Shown piece by piece: positions 5,826-9,974 of a stretch of DNA of 9,974 nucleotides (position 1 is its first letter; each line of letters opens with the position of its first letter). The DNA comes from JBBDIO01 sp040880365 (lineage in GTDB: Bacteria; Chloroflexota; Anaerolineae; Caldilineales; Caldilineaceae), in assembly GCA_040880365.1 (NCBI GenBank), contig JBBDIO010000309.1:1-9974 (forward strand), read 5' to 3'. The notes under the pieces were generated by a model that was not told where the DNA came from, did not search any database, and was given only the letters and a program-made list of their open reading frames with translations. Both the position numbers and the translations under genes were made by a program.

Positions 5826-7688
5826 CTAGACCTCCCAGCGTAGCTCCGCCATCAGGAGGTAGGCAAGCAACTGCGTATTCAGAGTGAGGCGGACCAATAA
5901 GAGATCGGCACGGTTTAAGTTTGGTCTAAGGATAATTGGCTCACTTACGCTCAAGTGTGGAAAGTCGCCGTCCCTAAACACCATCATGGGAAATGCATCT
6001 TCCGTATCAGGGAAAAATAGTACTGTTTCATCTCCTGTGGGCTGTTCGGGACGCGTCCCGACAATTTCATCAAAGGGTGCGTCGGGGACAACTGGTCCAA
6101 AGGCAGAGATCCAACGCCAACTTACGAGCCACTCTAGCTCTTGTCGGTCGGCGGCGTCAGTTGTGCAATACAGGCGCAGAAACATTGGAGGGACGCCGCC
6201 GTTGGGCGCGCTCGCGGGCCGCAGAACCGTAAAGGCCACCGAGCCAACGCCTCGAAAAAACAATGCCGGGAAGCCGTTCAGCCCCTCCAGGCCGGAAATG
6301 CGCACAACGTTACCCTCCGTCTCAATGTCCATATCGCGTGGGCGGATCATCAACTGGTTGAGACCCGGCCCCGGCTCACCCGGTTGCCCTGGCTCACCCT
6401 GCACCCCCTGCTCACCCTGCTGCCCTGGCTCACCTGGTTCACCCGGCTGCCCTGGCTGACCTATCCCATCCCCACCGGAAACCGGATCGCGCGCCAAGAA
6501 CAGTTCCTGTAACACGCGTGTCTGCAACAGATAGGGGCGTTGCATGTTCTCAATGCGCAGAGTAGATTCCGCCACTGCGCCCTGTGCATCCAATTCAAAC
6601 TGCACCGCGGCCAACAAAATGCCCGCATCGCCGTTCTCATCCCAAAGCTGGATCGCGGTCGCCCAATAGTCTACAACCGCGCGCCGCAGTTGATCTTCGG
6701 TGTCGGCGTCCACAGTGATTGGATCCACGGCTTCAATCTGCCTCAGGTCTTTGGCGATGAGATAGCGATCCAAAGCATCGGTAAAGACCGCGACCTGGGC
6801 CGCGCGCGCGTCCGCATCCAGCGGCACCGCTGTGTCGTCGATCTGTACTCTTGCCATGAGCCGCGCCACCGGATCGTGCAGTTGATTCAGTGCCGGACGG
6901 GTGTGGGTCACCCAATAGCGCAACATCTCGCGCAGCACATGATCGGCATCCGCGGCGGGAATAGTCAGCGCCGGGGCGGCAGGCGGGCGCAGCGGCGCGT
7001 CGATTGCGTCCCACAGGCCTTGCCAGAACGCATCGCGATCAGCCGCGGCCATATCGTCCAGAGCCGGAGCCGCCGGATCGATGACCAGACCATCGAACAG
7101 GGCGCCCAGCGTGCGCACATGCTGTTCTTCGAACTGGGTCGGCTGCACCGGCGATAGCTTGAGCACAAAATCATCGCGGATGCGCGTCGGTTGCAGTGCG
7201 CCGTTTTCGCCCGTGTCGTCACGGCACGGATTGCCCAATATAGGCTGCAATTCCGTCTCACAGGCCCGATAGTGGAGCACCACATACACCGCGACCGGTC
7301 CGCCATCCATATCCGGCTGAACCGGATGTAGTGTCTCGCGGTTCAGCATGGCCGCGTCGGAACTGGAAGACAGCGCCAGCCACTCGTTGAGCCTGGCGCA
7401 TTGCAGCGCGTCCACCCAGATCTCGCGGCCTTGTGGGTCAATGGCAAGCCCCGGATGCACCTGGATCTCCAACTCCGCGCCGGCGCCGGCCTGTTCCACA
7501 GCCAATCCCCAAACCGTGCCATAGCCGTGGAGCGCGCGATTGTGCCGCCGGCCCTTGTGCAAAAAGTACGCCTGTTCTTGCATAAAGTCCTTGACGCCCA
7601 GCACCTGGCCCAAGACGTAATTCAGGCGTTCAGCAGGGTTCAAGTTGCCAAAATTCTCGCAAAGGTTGAATGACGGATTCACGAACAT
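5826..7688 (-). CDS. Collagen-stalk tail-fibre-like eCIS protein (620 aa)
   Basis: Residues about 16-95 carry VLGQVLGVKDFMQEQAYF, RRHNRALHGYGTVWGLAV and LAIDPQGREIWVD, a module I recognise from uncharacterised proteins next to eCIS baseplate genes and shared with the next gene. Residues 131-185 (VYVVLHYRACETELQP, PTRIRDDFVLKL) continue that family pattern. Residues 200-400 are mostly helical. Residues 410-439 are ten uninterrupted Gly-X-Y triplets, mostly GQP and GEP, followed by GPG. Residues 443-620 look like an all-beta C-terminal domain ending AELRWEV. A short collagen stalk before a globular tip is typical of trimeric phage and bacterial fibres. The gene lies 9 bp after the tail-protein stop, in the slot of the Afp13 fibre. 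No signal peptide or membrane segment is seen, as expected for a particle component released by lysis or assembled in the cytosol. The start is uncertain between ATG 7688 and GTG 7682. The DNA coding the tip has lower GC than the rest of the gene. Confidence 0.65.
   Translation of the reverse strand: MFVNPSFNLCENFGNLNPAERLNYVLGQVLGVKDFMQEQAYFLHKGRRHNRALHGYGTVWGLAVEQAGAGAELEIQVHPGLAIDPQGREIWVDALQCARLNEWLALSSSSDAAMLNRETLHPVQPDMDGGPVAVYVVLHYRACETELQPILGNPCRDDTGENGALQPTRIRDDFVLKLSPVQPTQFEEQHVRTLGALFDGLVIDPAAPALDDMAAADRDAFWQGLWDAIDAPLRPPAAPALTIPAADADHVLREMLRYWVTHTRPALNQLHDPVARLMARVQIDDTAVPLDADARAAQVAVFTDALDRYLIAKDLRQIEAVDPITVDADTEDQLRRAVVDYWATAIQLWDENGDAGILLAAVQFELDAQGAVAESTLRIENMQRPYLLQTRVLQELFLARDPVSGGDGIGQPGQPGEPGEPGQQGEQGVQGEPGQPGEPGPGLNQLMIRPRDMDIETEGNVVRISGLEGLNGFPALFFRGVGSVAFTVLRPASAPNGGVPPMFLRLYCTTDAADRQELEWLVSWRWISAFGPVVPDAPFDEIVGTRPEQPTGDETVLFFPDTEDAFPMMVFRDGDFPHLSVSEPIILRPNLNRADLLLVRLTLNTQLLAYLLMAELRWEV
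6363..6461 (-). repeat. Collagen-like Gly-X-Y repeat tract
   Basis: Ten perfect Gly-X-Y triplets plus GPG span residues 410-442 of the 620-residue protein. At DNA level, 9-12-bp blocks such as CCCTGGCTCACC recur in several slightly varied copies. X is Gln, Glu or Val and Y is mostly Pro. Without hydroxyproline, such short bacterial tracts need flanking trimerisation domains to fold. Confidence 0.93.
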
Positions 7689-7689
7689 G

Positions 7690-7697
7690 CCTCCTCT
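7690..7697 (-). promoter_or_regulatory. Ribosome binding site AGAGGAGG at the collagen-fibre gene
   Basis: AGAGGAGG fills the space between the upstream TAA (7700-7698) and the fibre gene. GGAGG is only 1 nt from the ATG at 7688 but 7 nt from an in-frame GTG at 7682, two codons later. AGAGG read alone would be 4 nt from the ATG. So GTG 7682 is a real alternative start, shortening the protein by two residues. Confidence 0.7.
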
Positions 7698-9974
7698 TTA
7701 GTTTCCGAGTACTGTCCGCGTTGTGAGGGAATGGGGGAACGCCGCCCCCAGTGCGCCCTCGGCCAGCGCTGTCTGTCCAATCTGGAAAAGCTCAAATCGC
7801 CCACCCTGTCCAAGCACTGTATCCAGGCCCAGACGGATCTCGCCCACCCGAAACAGTGACCAGTATTCCTTGAGAGTGAACGACGTGTGGGCGGGCTTTT
7901 CCAGCTCAATGATACGCGCCACCAACCGGCGCGTATCCGGCGCCAGCGTGCTGGGCAAAAGCACCACAAACCGGTGTGCGCGCATCCGGGCATCTGCCTG
8001 GGGATCGCCGGTCGTCGTCAGCTCCGGTTCCGTGGGATCGCCGGCGAAAATCCCGGCCTGAGAGCGGGTCAGATACAACTCGACAATGCGAATGGTCGGA
8101 TAGTCCACATCATCGCGGAAGATATCCGGCCCCAACTCGGGGCATATGGCTAGCAACACAGCCTGGAGCAGCCCTATTCTTGTGCCGCGCCGCAAAAAGA
8201 AATAGGGCGCGTGGGCAATGAGCAAGCGCCGTTGATAGTCGGACCAGCCCGGCTCAAAGACCAACCCCAGCCAACTCGCCAACCACTCCGTCGCTTCGGC
8301 GGGTACGGTACGCACATCCATCAACGTCTGCACCTGTGCGATCAGCCCCTCGATTGTGGTGAGTATACCTTCGGGATTAGCCAGAAAATCCTCGACGAAT
8401 TGCATGGACGTGGCATCCTGGGCATATAGATTGGGCAGATAGGCCTTGAGGTAGGAATAGCGAGGATAGTGTATGCGCAGCGCGCGCAGCACCGGCGAAG
8501 TGCGCCCGTTGCCATCCAGCGTCAGGCGTATCTGAATCCAGCGTCCCTGGGCCTGCTGAAAGAGCAATTCCCATGTCCCGGTATCCTGATCTTCCAGGTC
8601 GTTCCTGCTCCACAACGTATAGTAGGGAATTTCGCTGCCCCCAGGCCGCCGATAGGGCTGGGGCTGTCGCATCCACGGCTGCCATTCCAGTTCTTCGACC
8701 AGGTCGGCGGCTCGGGTCTCGATTAACACCTGCGTTTCCGGGGGAATACACGCATCCAGACACAGGCGATGCCAGACACAACCGGGGTCGCGCCCATCGA
8801 AGGGCGGCAACTCCAGCCTTGCTTCCTCTTCATACTTCAAATGGGGCAAGGCTCGAATTGGCAGCCAGCGCGTGCCCTGCTGGTAATAGGCTTCGCCCTC
8901 CGACCAGGTAGCCAGGAGGGCAGTCCCCGTAAAATGGCGCAGCGGATAATAGGCGCGTTCGATGCGCACCTGAAGGTGGGCCGACACATCGACCGTCAAC
9001 GCATAGGCCTGATTCCCCTGCACATCGACGATATACAAGACACCCCGCTCCAGGTAGTCGCCACTCGATGCGCGCGTGGGCAGATAGGCCAAATCGTGGC
9101 CGCGTATATGGGCCAAATCCAGTGCATCCGCGGGCTGGTCGATGAGGTCTGTGGTCAGCAGCTCTATCCTTTGCGGCGCGGCGTCCAGACGATAGCGCCA
9201 CAGTCGAGAAGCCGCTTCGGCGGCAGGAGGCGTGTCCAGCACCCAAAACGATCCATCGGGCAAGGGTTCGATGGCAATCGGGTCAATGTCAATCGGATCG
9301 ATGGCAATCGGGTCTATATCAATTGAGTCGACTGCTGCCAGTTCGACCGGAAACGCGCGCGGCGCAGTTCCCGCCCGGCGCGTCAAGCCCTGCTTGGGCT
9401 GGAATGACAGCGGTTGGCCGGGCATGCCCGGTTCGGTGGATGTGGGCCGCAAGGTGCTGTCCAGAATCCACACAACCTTGTGCACGCGATCCAGCACCAA
9501 CAGGCCGCCATCCGTGCGCGCCGCCAATGCAAACGGCTGGGAGGTAGCATTGGGCGCATTGGGCGGCGGGGGAAGCGGCACACGCACATAGCCACCGTCG
9601 AGCGCATACAGGTCGAAAACCAACAATGTCCCCGTCGCAGGCGATCCCACCACCAGATAGCCCTCTGTGGTGACGGCAAGTCCGGCCAGTTGTTCCGGCA
9701 CGGCGGTGACGGCGGCGGCTACCGGTTGAAAATCGAGCGCACAGTCCGGCTGGACAGAAGGCGCAGCCGCGCCGGTCGATCCGTCGGTGTCGGCAGGGTA
9801 GAGCTGGACCGGCGCATTCGCGGCAGCCCAACGCGCCAGGATCGCCGTGGCGGTCGCATCAATCCAGTACCAGTGACCAAATGGATCGCGCGCCGCGCCG
9901 CGCCGATCGGCAGGCGTCAGTGGGATCGCGGCGCGGCCGCGCTGGGCAAAGGTGTAGATCTCCTGCTGGAGTTG
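7698..9974 (-). CDS. eCIS/phage tail protein, P2 gpI-like (TIGR02242-type), with N-terminal beta-propeller-like region; 5' end outside window
   Basis: The frame is open to the right edge and gives 758 residues, so the true start is beyond the window; the GTG at 9701 is internal. Residues 30-41 read RDPFGHWYWIDA. From about 95 to 290, blades such as GLAVTTEGYLVVG, ALAARTDGGLLVLDRVHKVV and GVLYIVDVQGNQAYALTV repeat, like an NHL/SMP-30 propeller. Residues about 380-505 look like a beta-sandwich ending RWIQIRLTLDGNGRTSPVLR and LRIHYPRYSYL. Residues about 509-650 are the tail-protein core: YLPNLYAQD, the helix WLASWLGLVFEPGW, RRLLIAHAPYFF and RRGTRIGLLQAVL. Residues about 690-726 carry EKPAHTSFTL and LGLDTVLG, typical of the C-terminal end of this family. 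In P2 the gpI-type protein is a baseplate wedge protein; in eCIS the homologue belongs to the baseplate next to the Afp11/12 wedge. The stop is 9 bp from the next gene. Confidence 0.85.
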   Translation of the reverse strand, partial: QLQQEIYTFAQRGRAAIPLTPADRRGAARDPFGHWYWIDATATAILARWAAANAPVQLYPADTDGSTGAAAPSVQPDCALDFQPVAAAVTAVPEQLAGLAVTTEGYLVVGSPATGTLLVFDLYALDGGYVRVPLPPPPNAPNATSQPFALAARTDGGLLVLDRVHKVVWILDSTLRPTSTEPGMPGQPLSFQPKQGLTRRAGTAPRAFPVELAAVDSIDIDPIAIDPIDIDPIAIEPLPDGSFWVLDTPPAAEAASRLWRYRLDAAPQRIELLTTDLIDQPADALDLAHIRGHDLAYLPTRASSGDYLERGVLYIVDVQGNQAYALTVDVSAHLQVRIERAYYPLRHFTGTALLATWSEGEAYYQQGTRWLPIRALPHLKYEEEARLELPPFDGRDPGCVWHRLCLDACIPPETQVLIETRAADLVEELEWQPWMRQPQPYRRPGGSEIPYYTLWSRNDLEDQDTGTWELLFQQAQGRWIQIRLTLDGNGRTSPVLRALRIHYPRYSYLKAYLPNLYAQDATSMQFVEDFLANPEGILTTIEGLIAQVQTLMDVRTVPAEATEWLASWLGLVFEPGWSDYQRRLLIAHAPYFFLRRGTRIGLLQAVLLAICPELGPDIFRDDVDYPTIRIVELYLTRSQAGIFAGDPTEPELTTTGDPQADARMRAHRFVVLLPSTLAPDTRRLVARIIELEKPAHTSFTLKEYWSLFRVGEIRLGLDTVLGQGGRFELFQIGQTALAEGALGAAFPHSLTTRTVLGN
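9271..9330 (-). repeat. 15-bp tandem repeat coding (I-D/A-I-D/E-P) pentapeptides, 4 units
   Basis: Four 15-bp units (9271-9285, 9286-9300, 9301-9315, 9316-9330) alternate two versions, so the tract is also two 30-bp repeats. The protein reads DSIDIDPIAIDPIDIDPIAI, followed by EPLPDG. It lies between two propeller-like blades of the tail protein and probably extends a loop. Confidence 0.9.

Noticed and set aside
6363..6480. Repeated CCTGGCTCACC-like blocks as a CRISPR or noncoding repeat array
   Set aside because: The period is 9-12 bp with no spacers, and the minus strand gives perfect Gly-X-Y collagen triplets.
6540..7157. Plus-strand open frame of 205 codons opposite the fibre gene
   Set aside because: Its composition (many His, Arg and Gln) is that of an antisense shadow, and it has no ribosome binding site I could support.
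9418..9431. Perfect 14-bp palindrome CCGGGCATGCCCGG
   Set aside because: It lies inside the tail-protein coding region and codes Pro-Gly-Met-Pro-Gly; a palindrome of this size is not rare in GC-rich DNA and nothing around it suggests an operator.
7698..9701. Complete gene starting at the GTG at 9701
   Set aside because: The frame stays open for another 91 codons to the right edge and includes the family-like RDPFGHWYWIDA stretch, so the gene is cut by the window.
1..9974. Prophage tail region
   Set aside because: The pre-ATPase protein and Afp15-like ATPase are eCIS hallmarks, and no head, packaging, integrase or lysis gene is visible. The flanks would settle it.

Overview
All five genes run leftward on the minus strand, so transcription goes from the right edge to the left edge. 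They read as the distal half of an extracellular contractile injection system (eCIS) operon: a headful-free, phage-tail-like particle of the Afp/PVC/MAC type. DNA is GC-rich (roughly 60%, uneven by gene) and tightly packed. Nothing in the window fixes the host. The gene order and large, tryptophan-rich proteins fit environmental lineages such as Chloroflexota, Cyanobacteria, Myxococcota or Actinomycetota. Chloroflexota is my first but weak guess.

Layout in transcription order. (1) 9974-7698: a tail protein of the P2 gpI/TIGR02242 kind, 5' end outside the window, with beta-propeller-like blades in front of the baseplate-type domain. (2) 7688-5826: a fibre-like protein with a conserved N-terminal module, ten perfect Gly-X-Y collagen triplets and a C-terminal tip domain of lower GC. 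(3) A 118-bp gap with two mutually exclusive hairpins just before a strong ribosome binding site. (4) 5707-2345: a 1120-residue multi-domain protein that starts with a diverged copy of the same N-terminal module and ends in a series of helical, HhH-like modules. (5) 2348-639: a 569-residue protein in the slot before the ATPase, where Afp14 (tape measure) lies in Afp; two ordered halves are joined by a low-complexity linker of about 150 residues. (6) 628 to the left edge: the N-terminal part of the eCIS AAA+ ATPase (Afp15-like), recognised by its pre-AAA winged-helix-like region; the Walker motifs lie outside the window.

The gene order tail protein, fibre-like proteins, pre-ATPase protein, ATPase matches the 3' half of known eCIS operons (Afp11/12 to Afp15). 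Sheath, tube, spike and gp25-like genes would be expected to the right of the window, and the rest of the ATPase and perhaps a tube terminator to the left. Genes 1 and 2 are 9 bp apart, genes 4 and 5 share an ATGA overlap, and the ATPase start lies within 10 bp of the preceding stop, so stoichiometric, coupled expression is likely. No promoter, terminator, tRNA, rRNA, CRISPR array or insertion sequence was seen.

The most notable points are the unusual architecture of the 1120-residue protein, the adjacent pair of proteins sharing an N-terminal module, the collagen stalk with a compositionally distinct tip, and 15-bp tandem repeats coding pentapeptides in three of the structural genes.
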